Assembly (NCBI RefSeq): GCF_902459555.1
Contig: NZ_CABPSM010000005.1
Location: 62,001-126,000, forward strand
Source of the DNA: Pandoraea horticolens
GTDB lineage: Bacteria > Pseudomonadota > Gammaproteobacteria > Burkholderiales > Burkholderiaceae
Direction: 5' to 3'
DNA: 64,000 nucleotides
Shown: positions 44,754-54,594 of the stretch, one piece after another
How positions within the stretch are numbered: position 1 is the stretch's first letter
How the letters are laid out: every line of letters begins with the position of its first letter
The notes under the pieces: generated by a model
Told to the model about the DNA's origin: nothing
The model's database searches: none
Seen by the model: the letters and a program-made list of their open reading frames with translations, nothing else
Made by a program: the position numbers and the translations under genes

Positions 44754-45812
44754 ATGAATGGACTTCCGAACCGGCTGCGACGGGTGTTCGCTGCCACCGC
44801 GCTGGCCGCCGCCGCGCTACCCGCCGCCCTGACGCTCGGATTGACGCTGCCGGCCACGGCACAGGCGCAGGAAAAAGAGGTGACGATTGCGTACCAGCAG
44901 ATCGTCGATCCGTGGCTGGTCGCGATTGCCGGCGGCGAGTTCGAGAAAGCCACCGGTTACAAGATTCACTGGCGTCAGTTCGAATCCGGCGCCAAGGTCG
45001 CAACGGCCCTGGCTTCGGGCGACATCAAGATCGGCGTGCTCGGCTCCAGCCCCATGGCGGCGGCCGTCTCACAAGGGCTGGACTTGCAACTGTTCTGGAT
45101 TCTCGACGACATCAACCAGGCCGAAGCGATGGTGGTGCGCAACGCGTCGAACATCAAGGCGCCGGCCGACCTGAAGGGCAAGAAGATCGGCGTGCCGTTC
45201 GTCTCGACCACGCACTACCACACGATGTTTGCGCTGCAACAGTGGAACATCAAGCCGAGCGAGGTGACGGTGCTCAACATGCAACCGAACCAGATCGTGG
45301 CGGCATGGGAGCGCGGCGACATCGATGCGGCCTATGTGTGGGACCCGGCGCTCGCGCAAATCAAGCAAAGCGGCCATGTGCTGATCACGTCCGGCGAGTT
45401 GTCGAAGCAGGGCAAACCGACGTTTGACGGTATCGCCGTCGACCGCAAATGGGGCGAAGCAAACGCCGACTTCATGGCGAAATTCGTCAAGGTGATTGCC
45501 GACGCGGACGCCGCGTATCGCCAGAATCAGGCCGCATGGTCCGCCGGTTCGCCGCAGGTCAAGGCCATCGTGAAGATGATCGGCGGCAAGCCGGAAGACG
45601 TTCCCGGCGCGCTCTCGCTCTACGCCTATCCGTCGGCGCAGCAACAGGCCTCCGGCGATTGGTTGGGCGGCGGCAAGGACAGCCGCGCGGCCAAGGCCCT
45701 CAAGGACACGGCCGAGTTCCTCAAGAGCCAGCAGAAGATCAACGCCGTCAAGACCGACTACACACCGTACGTCACGTCGCGCTACGTCGACGCCGCACTC
45801 AAATTGAAGTAA
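44754..45812 (+). CDS. tauA: Taurine ABC transporter, periplasmic substrate-binding protein
   Basis: A 352-residue solute-binding protein with a signal peptide (basic start, long hydrophobic Ala/Leu core, ATAQAQE cleavage region near 40). The mature protein starts [13 protein letters not shown]. The SsuA/TauA fold is seen in [25 protein letters not shown] and [23 protein letters not shown]. It delivers taurine to the TauBC permease. First gene of tauABC, divergent from tauR. Confidence 0.95.
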   Translation: MNGLPNRLRRVFAATALAAAALPAALTLGLTLPATAQAQEKEVTIAYQQIVDPWLVAIAGGEFEKATGYKIHWRQFESGAKVATALASGDIKIGVLGSSPMAAAVSQGLDLQLFWILDDINQAEAMVVRNASNIKAPADLKGKKIGVPFVSTTHYHTMFALQQWNIKPSEVTVLNMQPNQIVAAWERGDIDAAYVWDPALAQIKQSGHVLITSGELSKQGKPTFDGIAVDRKWGEANADFMAKFVKVIADADAAYRQNQAAWSAGSPQVKAIVKMIGGKPEDVPGALSLYAYPSAQQQASGDWLGGGKDSRAAKALKDTAEFLKSQQKINAVKTDYTPYVTSRYVDAALKLK

Positions 45813-45892
45813 GCCGTGCCGGGGCGGCCACGCCGGATGTCACTGGTGCGACCGCCCCTCCCCGATCGCTGGATCGACAGGAGAAGGGCTTC

Positions 45893-46717
45893 ATGGAACA
45901 ACTCATCGTCAACGACGTCAGCGTCGTCTATCCCGGCCGGCGTCCCGGCGAGCAGGTGCAGGCGCTCGCTCACGTCGATCTGAGCATCGCCCCCGGCGAT
46001 TTCGTGGTGGCGCTGGGCGCCTCGGGTTGCGGCAAGACCACGCTGCTCAGTCTGATGGCCGGCTTCATCGCGCCCACTTCCGGCGAATTGCTGCTGGGCG
46101 ACGCCCCCATCGAAGGCCCCGGCGCCGACCGCGGCGTGGTGTTCCAGAAGCATGCGCTGCTGCCGTGGCTCAACGTGATGGAGAACACCGAATTCGGGTT
46201 GAAGCTGCAAGGCATCCCCAAGACGGAACGGCGCGCCCGCGCGGCACGCAATCTCGCGCTCGTCGGCCTGCAAGATTTTCACAACCACATGATTTACCAG
46301 CTCTCGGGCGGCATGCAGCAACGGGTGGGCATTGCACGCGCGCTCACCTGCAACCCATCGATGTTGCTCATGGACGAGCCGATGGCCGCCCTGGACGCAC
46401 TCACGCGGGAGACCATTCAGGAACTGCTGCTCGACGTATGGCGCGAGACCGGCAAGATGATCTTCTTCATCACGCACAGCGTGGAGGAAGCGCTGTTTCT
46501 CGCGAGCCGTCTGATCGTGATGTCACCGCGTCCCGGCCGTATCACACACACCTACGAACTCGACTTCAATCAGCGCTATCTCGAATGCCGCGATGCGCGC
46601 GCGATCAAGTCGAGCCCCGATTTCATCGCCATGCGAGAAACCGTGCTCGGCATCATCTATGGCGACGAACGTGCAGGCCAGACGGCGACGTCCGGCACCC
46701 GCGCGGTCGCCGCCTGA
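45893..46717 (+). CDS. tauB: Taurine ABC transporter, ATP-binding protein
   Basis: ATPase of 274 residues that drives taurine uptake. Walker [10 protein letters not shown] at 42-50, Q-loop [12 protein letters not shown], signature [15 protein letters not shown] and Walker [15 protein letters not shown], then the switch His in [10 protein letters not shown]. It belongs to the nitrate/sulfonate/taurine group. The ATG at 45893 has AGGAG upstream and is 80 bases after tauA. Confidence 0.95.
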   Translation: MEQLIVNDVSVVYPGRRPGEQVQALAHVDLSIAPGDFVVALGASGCGKTTLLSLMAGFIAPTSGELLLGDAPIEGPGADRGVVFQKHALLPWLNVMENTEFGLKLQGIPKTERRARAARNLALVGLQDFHNHMIYQLSGGMQQRVGIARALTCNPSMLLMDEPMAALDALTRETIQELLLDVWRETGKMIFFITHSVEEALFLASRLIVMSPRPGRITHTYELDFNQRYLECRDARAIKSSPDFIAMRETVLGIIYGDERAGQTATSGTRAVAA

Positions 46718-46740
46718 CCGACGCAGGAGACGTTGCCATC

Positions 46741-47685
46741 ATGATGACCAAACCCGTCACCACTCCCCACGCCCCATCCACCGGCGCGGCGCCCGGCAGC
46801 GGCGTGCAACGCCCCGCCATGCCGCCCAGTACGCCCCGCACGCCACGCCGGCGCGGCTGGTTCGCCCGCATGTTCGCGCCACGCCCAGTCAAGGCAGGAG
46901 AATCGTTCGGCGCCCCTGGCCAGGGCCCCAGCCTCGCGATCAGCATCGTGACGGTGATCGTGCTGTTGCTGCTGTGGGTTGCCATTACCTCGTCGGGCAT
47001 GATCAAGCCGCTGTTCCTGCCGGGACCGCGCGCCATTGTCGAGAAATTCACGCAAGTCATGACCGAGGGATTCGCAGGCTCGACGCTGTGGCAACACACC
47101 CTCGCGAGTCTGTATCGCGTGTTCGGGGCCTTCGCGCTGGCGTGCGTCACGGCGATCCCGGTCGGCATTCTGATGGGCGTGTCGCGCGTGGCGCGTGGCG
47201 TGTTCGATCCGCCCATCGAGTTCTACCGTCCTCTGCCCCCGCTGGCCTATTTGCCGCTCGTCATCATCTGGTTCGGCATCGGCGAGTTCTCGAAAGTGTT
47301 CCTGATTTATCTGGCGATCTTCGCCCCGCTCGCCATCGCGGCGCGTGCGGGTGTGCGCTCGGTCTCGATGGAACAGATTCACGCCGCGTATTCGATGGGC
47401 GCCTCGCCGCGCCAGATCGTCATGCACGTGATCGTGAAGTCGGCGCTGCCAGAGATCTTCACCGGCATGCGTATCGGCATCGGTGTGGGCTGGACCACGC
47501 TGGTCGCCGCCGAAATGGTCGCGGCATCGAGCGGGCTCGGTTTCATGGTGCTCAACGCGGCAGAGTTCCTCGCGTCGGACATCGTGATTATGGGGATCAT
47601 CGTGATCGGCTTCTTCGCCTTCGGCTTCGATCTGATCATGCGCTATCTGGAGCGTGTGCTCGTGCCCTGGAAAGGCAAGGTCTGA
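46741..47685 (+). CDS. tauC: Taurine ABC transporter, permease
   Basis: Inner-membrane subunit of 314 residues. A proline- and arginine-rich cytoplasmic N-terminus of about 65 residues precedes six hydrophobic segments. The EAA loop that contacts TauB is visible as AAYSMGASPRQIVMHVIVKSALPEI. AGGAG lies before the ATG pair (46741/46744). It ends the tauABC operon, 24 bases after tauB. Confidence 0.94.
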   Translation: MMTKPVTTPHAPSTGAAPGSGVQRPAMPPSTPRTPRRRGWFARMFAPRPVKAGESFGAPGQGPSLAISIVTVIVLLLLWVAITSSGMIKPLFLPGPRAIVEKFTQVMTEGFAGSTLWQHTLASLYRVFGAFALACVTAIPVGILMGVSRVARGVFDPPIEFYRPLPPLAYLPLVIIWFGIGEFSKVFLIYLAIFAPLAIAARAGVRSVSMEQIHAAYSMGASPRQIVMHVIVKSALPEIFTGMRIGIGVGWTTLVAAEMVAASSGLGFMVLNAAEFLASDIVIMGIIVIGFFAFGFDLIMRYLERVLVPWKGKV

Positions 47686-47955
47686 CAAAGCAGGCCATGG
47701 CAGAGCAGGTCCGTTGGTCATGACAAAAAAACGCAGGGCGGCTCCCCCGCCGCACCTGCCGTCAAACAAGGCATTCAGGAGGTTGTGTGGCAGTCGAGAC
47801 ATTGCAGAGCGGGCGTCTTGCCCGCGAGCGGCATTTTGTTGCTGTTGTCGCTGTAGCCGCTGTAGCCGTTTCCCCCCGGTTCGTTCTTTCTCCCCGTTCC
47901 CCTCGTCTCTCCCCTAACGCCGTACCGATCGCGTGCCATCTCACGGGAGGTCGTC

Positions 47956-49359
47956 ATGACCCATCGTGACAACGGCGCGCGTCTGCAATCGAGCCTCAAG
48001 CAACGGCACATGAGCATGATTGCGCTGGGTGGCGTGATCGGCGCCGGACTCTTCGTCGGCAGCGGCGTAGTCGTGCACGCCGCTGGCCCGGCGGCGGTGC
48101 TGTCATTCCTCATTACCGGTGCGCTCGTGGTGCTCGTCATGCGCATGCTCGGCGAGATGGCGTGTGCGCTGCCCGCCGTCGGATCGTTCTACGAATACGC
48201 ACGGCTGGCGTGGAACGACAAGCCGGTGGGCGGCGAGCTAGCTGGCTTTCTGACGGGCTGGATGTACTGGTATTTCTGGGTGATCGTGGTCGCGGTGGAA
48301 GCCGTGGCGGGTGCCAACCTGATTCAGTTCTGGCTGCCGGACATTCCCGCGTGGGCCATCAGCCTCGCGTTGCTTGTGGTGCTCACACTGACCAATCTGG
48401 TGTCGGTAGCGTCATATGGCGAGTTCGAATTCTGGTTTGCGTCGATCAAGGTCGCGGCCATCGTCGTGTTCCTGTTCCTCGGTGCACTCTTCGTGTCCGG
48501 TCTGTGGCCTGGCGCGATGGCGAGTACCGGCAATCTGCTCTCGCGTGGCGGCTTCATGCCCAACGGCATCGGCCCCGTGATGGCCGGCGCCGTCGCGGCC
48601 ACCGGCTTTTACTTCGGGGCGGAGATCGTGACGATTGCCGCCGCCGAAGCCGCCGAACCTCAGCAAGCGGTGGCACGCGCGACCAATTCGGTCATCGGAC
48701 GGGTGCTGTTCTTCTACATCGGCTCGATCCTGCTGGTGGTGATGCTCGTGCCCTGGAACTCGGCCGGTATGGCCACGCCGTATGTGAGCGCGCTCGAAGC
48801 CATGCGCATCCCGGCGGCCGCGCACATCATGAATGCGGTCGTGCTCACAGCCGTGCTCTCGGCGCTGAACTCGGGCCTGTACGCCTCGTCACGCATGCTC
48901 TTCGCGCTCACGCGCCGTGGCGACGCGCCACGCTCGCTTGCTACGCTCAACGCGCATGGCGTGCCGGTTCGCGCGATTCTCGTCGGTACGGTGTTCGGCT
49001 ATGTCGCCGTGGTGATGTCCTACGTCTCGCCCGACACGGTGTTTGCCTTCCTCGTGAATTCTTACGGCACGGTGGCGATCTTCGTGTACGTGCTGATCGC
49101 GTTCTCGCAATTGAAGTTGCGCAAACGGCTGGAACGCGAGGCGCCGGGCAAGCTCAAGGTTCGGATGTGGGGGTATCCGTACCTCACCTGGATCGCGATT
49201 ATCGGCATGCTGTCCATCGTCGCCGCAATGGCCTTCATTCCGGACCAGCGCACGCCGCTCGCGCTGGGTATCGCCAGCCTGACGATGCTGCTCGTTGCCT
49301 TCACCGTGCGTTCGATCTGGCGCAAGCTGCGCTCGCCCGATCCGGGCTTCGAAATCTAA
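47956..49359 (+). CDS. Amino acid permease (APC superfamily, GABA-permease-like)
   Basis: Twelve-helix amino acid/proton symporter of 467 residues. The unwound helix 1 glycine motif appears as SMIALGGVIGAGLFVGSG, with helix 6 region ATGFYFGAEIVTIAAAEAAEP and NSGLYASSRMLFAL. These are the AAT-family signatures shared with GabP and PheP. GGGAGG precedes the ATG. Position between tauC and the taurine dehydrogenase-like genes suggests taurine or a related amino-sulfonate as cargo, but this is inferred. The 270 bases upstream hold no gene, only short imperfect CTGT(A/T)GCC repeats. Confidence 0.9.
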   Translation: MTHRDNGARLQSSLKQRHMSMIALGGVIGAGLFVGSGVVVHAAGPAAVLSFLITGALVVLVMRMLGEMACALPAVGSFYEYARLAWNDKPVGGELAGFLTGWMYWYFWVIVVAVEAVAGANLIQFWLPDIPAWAISLALLVVLTLTNLVSVASYGEFEFWFASIKVAAIVVFLFLGALFVSGLWPGAMASTGNLLSRGGFMPNGIGPVMAGAVAATGFYFGAEIVTIAAAEAAEPQQAVARATNSVIGRVLFFYIGSILLVVMLVPWNSAGMATPYVSALEAMRIPAAAHIMNAVVLTAVLSALNSGLYASSRMLFALTRRGDAPRSLATLNAHGVPVRAILVGTVFGYVAVVMSYVSPDTVFAFLVNSYGTVAIFVYVLIAFSQLKLRKRLEREAPGKLKVRMWGYPYLTWIAIIGMLSIVAAMAFIPDQRTPLALGIASLTMLLVAFTVRSIWRKLRSPDPGFEI

Positions 49360-49375
49360 TACGGGCGTCCAGATG

Positions 49376-49411
49376 ATGGCCGGCGGCAGACACTCTGCCG
49401 CCAGCCATTTT
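49376..49411 (+). terminator. Rho-independent terminator
   Basis: Stem TGGC-C-GGCGGCAGA paired with TCTGCCGCC-A-GCCA around a CAC loop (core 49382-49402), followed by TTTTCTTTT, just after the permease gene. Confidence 0.9.
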
Positions 49412-49588
49412 CTTTTGCGGCATGTGGCACCACACACCATAAAAATGTAGTGCCAGCGAGCCCTGCCGAACGGTGCGAAAACGCTGCGGCGGTGCTGCTT
49501 TGCGCTGGCACCATCACAAAGCGGCGGTGGTACTAATCCCCGGAAAATGTTCTTGGCAGTATGGGCTCATTTCCGTCAGGAGCCTAAC

Positions 49589-51022
49589 GTGGGTACGATT
49601 GAATCCTTCGCGCTGGATCGTCGCTCCGAAGCTGCACCATACGATCCGCTTTACGATCCGTTGGTCTCGTCCGGCCCCGGCCTGGGCATGGACTACGCAC
49701 CAACCTACTGGGTCGCCACGGCCGGCGAACCGCCCGAAGACGACGGCCCGCTGCCCGGCGATGCCGATGTCGACGTGGTCATCGTCGGGGCCGGTTTCAC
49801 CGGTCTGTCCACCGCACTATTCCTCGCGCGCGAACACGGCATCCGCGCCATGGTGCTCGAAGCGAACCGCACATGCTGGGGCTGCACCAGCCGCAACGGC
49901 GGTCAGGGGCAGAACGCGAGCGGACGACTCTATCGCTCGCAATGGATTGCGCGCTGGGGCAAAGACACCGCGCTGCGGCTGGACGCCGAAATCCGCGAGG
50001 GCTTCAACACGTTCAAGTCGCTCGTGGCCGAAGTGCCCGAGTGCGACCCGCAACCGGGTGGCCATCTCTATATCGCCCACCGCGATCGCAAGATGGAATT
50101 TCTGCGCAACGAAGCCAAGGTCATGCACGACGTGTTCGGCTACGACACACGCATCCTCTCGCGTGCCGAAGTCAGCGAGCAGTACGTCGACGATCAGGAA
50201 AACTGCGGCGCCTTGCATGAACCCGACGGCATCGGTGTGCACCCGCTCAAGCTCGCTTTCGGTTATTTGCGCATGACGCGCGCGCTCGGCGCTCGCGTGC
50301 ATCCGTCCACCCCGGTGCTGAGTGTCGAGACGATCAAGGGCGTGCATCACGTGCGCACGCCGCGCGGTATCGTGCGCGCCAAGGCCGTCGCCTTCGCGAC
50401 AGGCGGCTACACGCGCAACGACGTGACCAAGGCGCTGCGCGCGAAGATCATGCCGATTCTGTCGAACTCGCTCGTCACCCGCGTGCTCACGCCGGACGAA
50501 ATCGCGGCGACGAATTTCCGCACCCACGAGGTCATCACCGATACGCGCACGCTGCGCTATTACTACCGTCTGCTGCCGGATAACCGCCTGCAGATCGGCA
50601 GCCGCAGCTCGATCACCGGCGCGGATGCGCAAAATCCGAAACACATGGCGGTGCTCGTCGAAGGACTGCATCGCAAATTTCCAGCGCTGCGGGGCATTCA
50701 TATCGACTACTCGTGGTGGGGCTGGGTCGACGTGAGCCACGACATGATGCCGCGCGTCACGCAACCCGATCCGCGCCAGAACCTCTTCTACGCCGTGGGC
50801 TACGGCGGCAACGGCGTGTCGTTCTCCGCGCACGCAGGACGCCGCCTCGCACAACGCATCGCCGGTCAGCGCGACCCGTCGTGGGATCTGCCGATCTACG
50901 ACTCGGCCCTGCAATACCCGAACGTGTTCGGTGCCGTGCAGTGGCAAGGCTTCGCGCCGTTCCGCCGCATCGGCCAGCGCTTTCTCTATCAGCGATATCA
51001 CGCGCAAGACGAAGCGCGTTGA
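49589..51022 (+). CDS. tauY: FAD-dependent amine oxidoreductase, probable taurine dehydrogenase large subunit (TauY-like)
   Basis: DadA/glycine-oxidase-type flavoprotein of 477 residues. The FAD-binding VVIVGAGFTGLSTALFLA (near residue 62) is followed by CWGCTSRNGGQGQNASGR, and FYAVGYGGNGVSFSAHAGRRLA lies near the C-terminus. The GTG at 49589 has CAGGAG at good spacing; an ATG 42 bases earlier does not. Location between taurine transport genes and xsc, and a small SnoaL-like gene immediately downstream, match the tauXY arrangement of taurine dehydrogenases, which release ammonia and sulfoacetaldehyde with cytochrome c as acceptor. No taurine:pyruvate aminotransferase gene is present, which supports this assignment. 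Confidence 0.75.
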   Translation: MGTIESFALDRRSEAAPYDPLYDPLVSSGPGLGMDYAPTYWVATAGEPPEDDGPLPGDADVDVVIVGAGFTGLSTALFLAREHGIRAMVLEANRTCWGCTSRNGGQGQNASGRLYRSQWIARWGKDTALRLDAEIREGFNTFKSLVAEVPECDPQPGGHLYIAHRDRKMEFLRNEAKVMHDVFGYDTRILSRAEVSEQYVDDQENCGALHEPDGIGVHPLKLAFGYLRMTRALGARVHPSTPVLSVETIKGVHHVRTPRGIVRAKAVAFATGGYTRNDVTKALRAKIMPILSNSLVTRVLTPDEIAATNFRTHEVITDTRTLRYYYRLLPDNRLQIGSRSSITGADAQNPKHMAVLVEGLHRKFPALRGIHIDYSWWGWVDVSHDMMPRVTQPDPRQNLFYAVGYGGNGVSFSAHAGRRLAQRIAGQRDPSWDLPIYDSALQYPNVFGAVQWQGFAPFRRIGQRFLYQRYHAQDEAR

Positions 51023-51055
51023 TCCATCTCCATCCCATATATTTTGGACGCCGCA

Positions 51056-51445
51056 ATGACGACTCAGAACGAATCCGCCGACATCCAGTTGCTCAAGACC
51101 TTCAACGACGCCTGGAATCACCACGACATCGACGCCCTCATGGCCTGCATGACGGACACCTGTGTGTTTCACGCCGTGGCCGGCCCCGACGTGCTGGGCC
51201 GCACCTTCGAAGGACGCGACGCCGTGCGCGCCGCATTTGCGTCCGCGTGGGAGAACTTCCCTGATGCGTCGTGGACCGAGGGCGTGCACTTCGTCACCGG
51301 AAATCGCGGCGTATCCGAATCGACATTCCGCGGCACGAAGGCCGACGGCAGTCGCGTCGAGGCGCGCATGGTCGACGTCTTCACCCTGCGCGACGGCAAG
51401 ATCGAGGTGAAGAACGCCTTCCGTAAAGACCGCCCCGCGTTCTGA
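51056..51445 (+). CDS. tauX: SnoaL-like (NTF2 family) small protein, probable taurine dehydrogenase small subunit (TauX-like)
   Basis: A 129-residue cone-shaped NTF2-fold protein with LLKTFNDAWNHHDIDALMACM and EGRDAVRAAFASAWENFPDA. It lies 33 bases downstream of the flavoprotein gene. In known taurine dehydrogenase clusters the small TauX subunit is encoded next to TauY; this is the evidence for the name, so it stays provisional. A TTG four codons upstream is an alternative start. No strong ribosome site is visible. Confidence 0.65.
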   Translation: MTTQNESADIQLLKTFNDAWNHHDIDALMACMTDTCVFHAVAGPDVLGRTFEGRDAVRAAFASAWENFPDASWTEGVHFVTGNRGVSESTFRGTKADGSRVEARMVDVFTLRDGKIEVKNAFRKDRPAF

Positions 51446-51536
51446 CGCGCATTCGTCACCTTCGCAGCGCCAATGGCATTGGTTGCAATTTATTTCGTTT
51501 TTCAATACAAAACGTACCAAATAATAAAAATACTGA

Positions 51537-51565
51537 TTGACCATGACAAACAGATCCCCTAGATT
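51537..51565 (+). promoter_or_regulatory. Sigma-70 promoter of xsc
   Basis: TTGACC (51537-51542), 17-base spacer, TAGATT (51560-51565) in an AT-rich segment upstream of xsc. The predicted start of transcription near 51572 leaves a leader of about 50 bases. Confidence 0.72.
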
Positions 51566-51585
51566 TCGCTTTACACACTGAAATC

Positions 51586-51600
51586 GGAATTATTTGTTCC
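51586..51600. promoter_or_regulatory. Candidate IclR operator (xsc site)
   Basis: GGAATTATTTGTTCC, a GGAA/TTCC dyad just downstream of the predicted xsc promoter, where a bound repressor would block elongation. Read in reverse (GGAACAAATAATTCC) it resembles GAAACAATTCGTTCC at 57394 and GAAACGAATCGTTTC at 59425. Confidence 0.5.
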
Positions 51601-51624
51601 GTTTATTTTTCACTGGAGACACCC

Positions 51625-53457
51625 ATGAATGCCAAAGATCCGGCTACGGCCCCCCAGCAACCGGTTGCCGCCGACGACGGCCCGCAGGCCATGACGCCGT
51701 CTGAAGCCTTCGTCGAAACGATGGTCGCCAATGGCGTGAGCGAGATGTTCGGCATCATGGGCTCGGCCTTCATGGACGCGATGGACATCTTTGCGCCGGC
51801 CGGCATTCGCCTGATCCCGGTGGTGCACGAGCAAGGCGCCGGTCACATGGCCGACGGTTATGCTCGCGTGTCGGGCCGTCACGGTGTCGTGATCGGCCAG
51901 AACGGCCCCGGCATCAGCAACTGCGTGACGGCCATTGCCGCCGCCTACTGGGCCCATAGCCCGGTCGTGATCGTCACGCCGGAGGCCGGCACGATGGGCA
52001 TCGGCCTCGGTGGCTTTCAGGAAGCGAAGCAATTGCCGATGTTCCAGGAGTTCACGAAGTATCAGGGTCACGTGACGCACCCGGCCCGCATGGCCGAATT
52101 CACGGGCCGTTGCTTCGATCGCGCAATGGCCGAAATGGGGCCGACGCAACTCAACATCCCGCGCGACTACTTCTACGGTCAGATCAAGACCGAGATTCCG
52201 CGCCCGCAACGTCTCGACCGTGGCGCTGGCGGTGACGAACGCCTGAACGAAGCGGCCGAACTGCTCGCACAAGCCAGGTTCCCGGTCATCATCTCGGGCG
52301 GCGGCGTGGTCATGGCCGACGCCGTCGAGGAGTGCAAGGCGCTCGCCGAGCGCCTGGGTGCGCCGGTGGTGAACAGCTATCTGCACAACGACTCGTTCCC
52401 GGCCAGCCATCCGCTGTGGTGCGGCCCGCTCGGCTATCAAGGCTCGAAGGCCGCGATGAAGCTGCTCGCTCAGGCCGACGTGGTCGTCGCACTCGGCTCG
52501 CGCCTCGGACCGTTCGGCACGCTGCCGCAACACGGTCTGGACTACTGGCCGAAGCACGCCAAGATCATCCAGATCGATGCCGATCACAAGATGCTCGGCC
52601 TCGTGAAGAAGATCTCGGTCGGTATCTGCGGCGATGCGAAGGCGGCTGCCGTAGCGCTGTCGCAGCGTCTGGCCGAACGCACGCTCGTGTGCGACGCCAC
52701 GCGCGCCGCTCGCGCCGACCAGATCGCTACTGAAAAAGCGGCGTGGGAGAAGGAACTCGACGAATGGACGCACGAGCGCGATCCGTACAGCCTCGACATG
52801 ATCGAAGAGCAAAAGCGCGAGCGCACCTTCAACGGCGGCGAGTATCTGCATCCGCGTCAGGTGCTGCGCGAGTTGGAGAAGGCCATGCCGGAAGACGTCA
52901 TGGTCTCGACCGACATCGGCAACATCAACTCAGTAGCCAACAGCTATCTGCGCTTCAACAAGCCGCGCAGCTTCTTCGCAGCCATGAGTTGGGGCAACTG
53001 CGGCTACGCGTTCCCGACGATCATCGGCGCCAAGGTCGCGGCGCCGCACCGGCCGGCGATCTCGTATGCGGGCGATGGGGCGTGGGGCATGAGCCTGATG
53101 GAAACGCTCACCTGCGTGCGTCACAACATTCCGGTCACGGCCGTGGTCTTCCATAACCGCCAGTGGGGCGCCGAGAAGAAGAATCAGGTGGACTTCTACA
53201 ACCGGCGCTTCGTGGCAGGCGAACTCGAGAGTCCGAGCTTTGCCAACATCGCGCGGGCGATGGGCGCCGAGGGCATCGTGGTCGATCGTCTGGAAGACGT
53301 GGGCCCGGCGCTCAAGAAGGCCATCGACCTGCAGATGAATCACGGCAAAACAACGATCATCGAAATCATGTGTACCCGCGAGCTGGGCGATCCGTTCCGC
53401 CGCGACGCACTGTCAAAGCCCGTGCGCATGCTCGACAAGTACAAGGACTACGTCTGA
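51625..53457 (+). CDS. xsc: Sulfoacetaldehyde acetyltransferase
   Basis: Thiamine-diphosphate enzyme that converts sulfoacetaldehyde and phosphate to acetyl phosphate and sulfite, where taurine and isethionate degradation meet. The 610-residue protein has the acetolactate-synthase-like fold. EMFGIMGSAFMDAMDIFAPAGIRLIP and VHEQGAGHMADGYARVSGRHG carry the catalytic Glu region; the TPP-binding GDGAWGMSLMETLT and NRQWGAEKKNQVDFYNRRFV lie near residues 485-530. These last two are characteristic of Xsc. GGAG precedes the ATG. It is followed by pta. Confidence 0.97.
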   Translation: MNAKDPATAPQQPVAADDGPQAMTPSEAFVETMVANGVSEMFGIMGSAFMDAMDIFAPAGIRLIPVVHEQGAGHMADGYARVSGRHGVVIGQNGPGISNCVTAIAAAYWAHSPVVIVTPEAGTMGIGLGGFQEAKQLPMFQEFTKYQGHVTHPARMAEFTGRCFDRAMAEMGPTQLNIPRDYFYGQIKTEIPRPQRLDRGAGGDERLNEAAELLAQARFPVIISGGGVVMADAVEECKALAERLGAPVVNSYLHNDSFPASHPLWCGPLGYQGSKAAMKLLAQADVVVALGSRLGPFGTLPQHGLDYWPKHAKIIQIDADHKMLGLVKKISVGICGDAKAAAVALSQRLAERTLVCDATRAARADQIATEKAAWEKELDEWTHERDPYSLDMIEEQKRERTFNGGEYLHPRQVLRELEKAMPEDVMVSTDIGNINSVANSYLRFNKPRSFFAAMSWGNCGYAFPTIIGAKVAAPHRPAISYAGDGAWGMSLMETLTCVRHNIPVTAVVFHNRQWGAEKKNQVDFYNRRFVAGELESPSFANIARAMGAEGIVVDRLEDVGPALKKAIDLQMNHGKTTIIEIMCTRELGDPFRRDALSKPVRMLDKYKDYV

Positions 53458-53479
53458 CGCGGTTGGGGTCATTCGTGTT

Positions 53480-53519
53480 ACAGCGCTCCCGGCGCTGTGG
53501 GTGCCCGGGGCGCTTTTTT
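53480..53519 (+). terminator. Terminator or attenuator with an alternative hairpin, between xsc and pta
   Basis: GCGCTCCCGG (53483-53492) pairs with CCCGGGGCGC (53504-53513), followed by TTTTTTG: a typical intrinsic terminator. The same left arm can instead form ACAGCGC/GCGCTGT (53480-53486 with 53492-53498), which excludes the terminator. The stretch sits only 15 bases before the pta start. Confidence 0.7.
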
Positions 53520-53533
53520 GTTTTCTCGACATC

Positions 53534-54574
53534 ATGAAAGCCATCAATCGCATCATCGATACCGCGCGCCGCGCACCGATGCGCATCGTGTTGTGCGAAT
53601 CGGAAGACGAGCGGGTGCTCACCGCCGCCGCCCGTGCCACGCGCGAGGGTATCGCACGCATCGTGCTCGTCGGCGATATCGGCAAGACCCGGCGCGCGGC
53701 CGAGGCGGCGCACATCGATCTGGCCGGCATGGAACTGATCGATCCTGCGACGTCGGCGATGACGGACGCGTTCGCGCAAACGTGGCACGATATGCGCGCA
53801 AACAAGGGAATGACGCGCGCGCGCGCCACCGAGGAGATGCGCTCGCCCCTGGGTTTCGCCAACATGATGGTGCGGCTCGGTCACGCCGACGGCGCCGTCG
53901 CCGGCGCCGTGAACACGACCGCCGATGTGGTGCGCATGGCCATACAGATCATTGGCGTGCAACCGTCGTTTCAACTCGTATCGAGCTTCTTTCTGATGAT
54001 GCTCTGCGAGCCGTTCCATACGATGAAGGGCGGTCTGATCTTTTCCGACTGCGCCCTTGTCGTCGATCCCGATGCTGCGCAGCTCGCGCAGATCGCCCTT
54101 GCCGCGGCCGACAGCGCGAGCGCCCTGCTCATGGAGCCCCCGCGCGTCGCCATGCTGTCGTTTTCGACGAGCGGCAGCGCGAAACATGCGGCCGTGGACA
54201 AAGTCGTGGAAGCGACGCGTCTCGTCAAGGAAGCCCGGCCAGCGTTGGCCATCGACGGCGACGTCCAGCTCGATGCTGCCATCGTCTCCGAAATCGCTCA
54301 GCGCAAGGTCGTGCACTCGCAAGTCGAGGGACATGCCAACACGCTCATCTTCCCCAATCTCGACGCCGGCAATATCGGCTACAAGCTGGCCGAACGCATC
54401 GGCGGCGCAAAGGCGATCGGCCCCTTGCTGCAAGGGCTGAACCGTCCGGCGAACGACCTGTCGCGCGGTTGCAGCGCCGACGACATCTATTACGTGATCG
54501 GCGTGACCTGCGTGCAAGCGCAGGCTGCCCGCGCGAAACTCACCGGCACGTCGCCGCTCGCCACCCCGCCGTGA
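53534..54574 (+). CDS. pta: Phosphate acetyltransferase
   Basis: Turns the acetyl phosphate made by Xsc into acetyl-CoA. The product has 346 residues, the short single-domain form of Pta common in sulfonate-degraders, with the PTA/PTB signatures IVLCESEDERVLTAAARA near the start, SSFFLMMLCEPFHTMKGGLIFSDCALVVDP in the middle, and FPNLDAGNIGYKLAERIGGAKAIGPLLQGLNRPANDLSRGCS near the end (given here only as positions about 270-310). The ATG at 53534 fits the family start; the frame stays open 33 bases upstream into the terminator region. It is 76 bases from xsc and convergent with the CobT-like gene. Confidence 0.95.
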   Translation: MKAINRIIDTARRAPMRIVLCESEDERVLTAAARATREGIARIVLVGDIGKTRRAAEAAHIDLAGMELIDPATSAMTDAFAQTWHDMRANKGMTRARATEEMRSPLGFANMMVRLGHADGAVAGAVNTTADVVRMAIQIIGVQPSFQLVSSFFLMMLCEPFHTMKGGLIFSDCALVVDPDAAQLAQIALAAADSASALLMEPPRVAMLSFSTSGSAKHAAVDKVVEATRLVKEARPALAIDGDVQLDAAIVSEIAQRKVVHSQVEGHANTLIFPNLDAGNIGYKLAERIGGAKAIGPLLQGLNRPANDLSRGCSADDIYYVIGVTCVQAQAARAKLTGTSPLATPP

Positions 54575-54594
54575 CGCTTCACGCGGGCCGGACG

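Noticed and set aside
47815-47875. Short CTGTAGCC-type tandem repeats upstream of the permease
   Set aside because: Only three or four imperfect units, explained by local low complexity; no CRISPR-like spacing.
49817-51544. A 575-codon minus-strand frame across the taurine dehydrogenase-like genes
   Set aside because: Shadow of two recognisable plus-strand genes, with no motif of its own.
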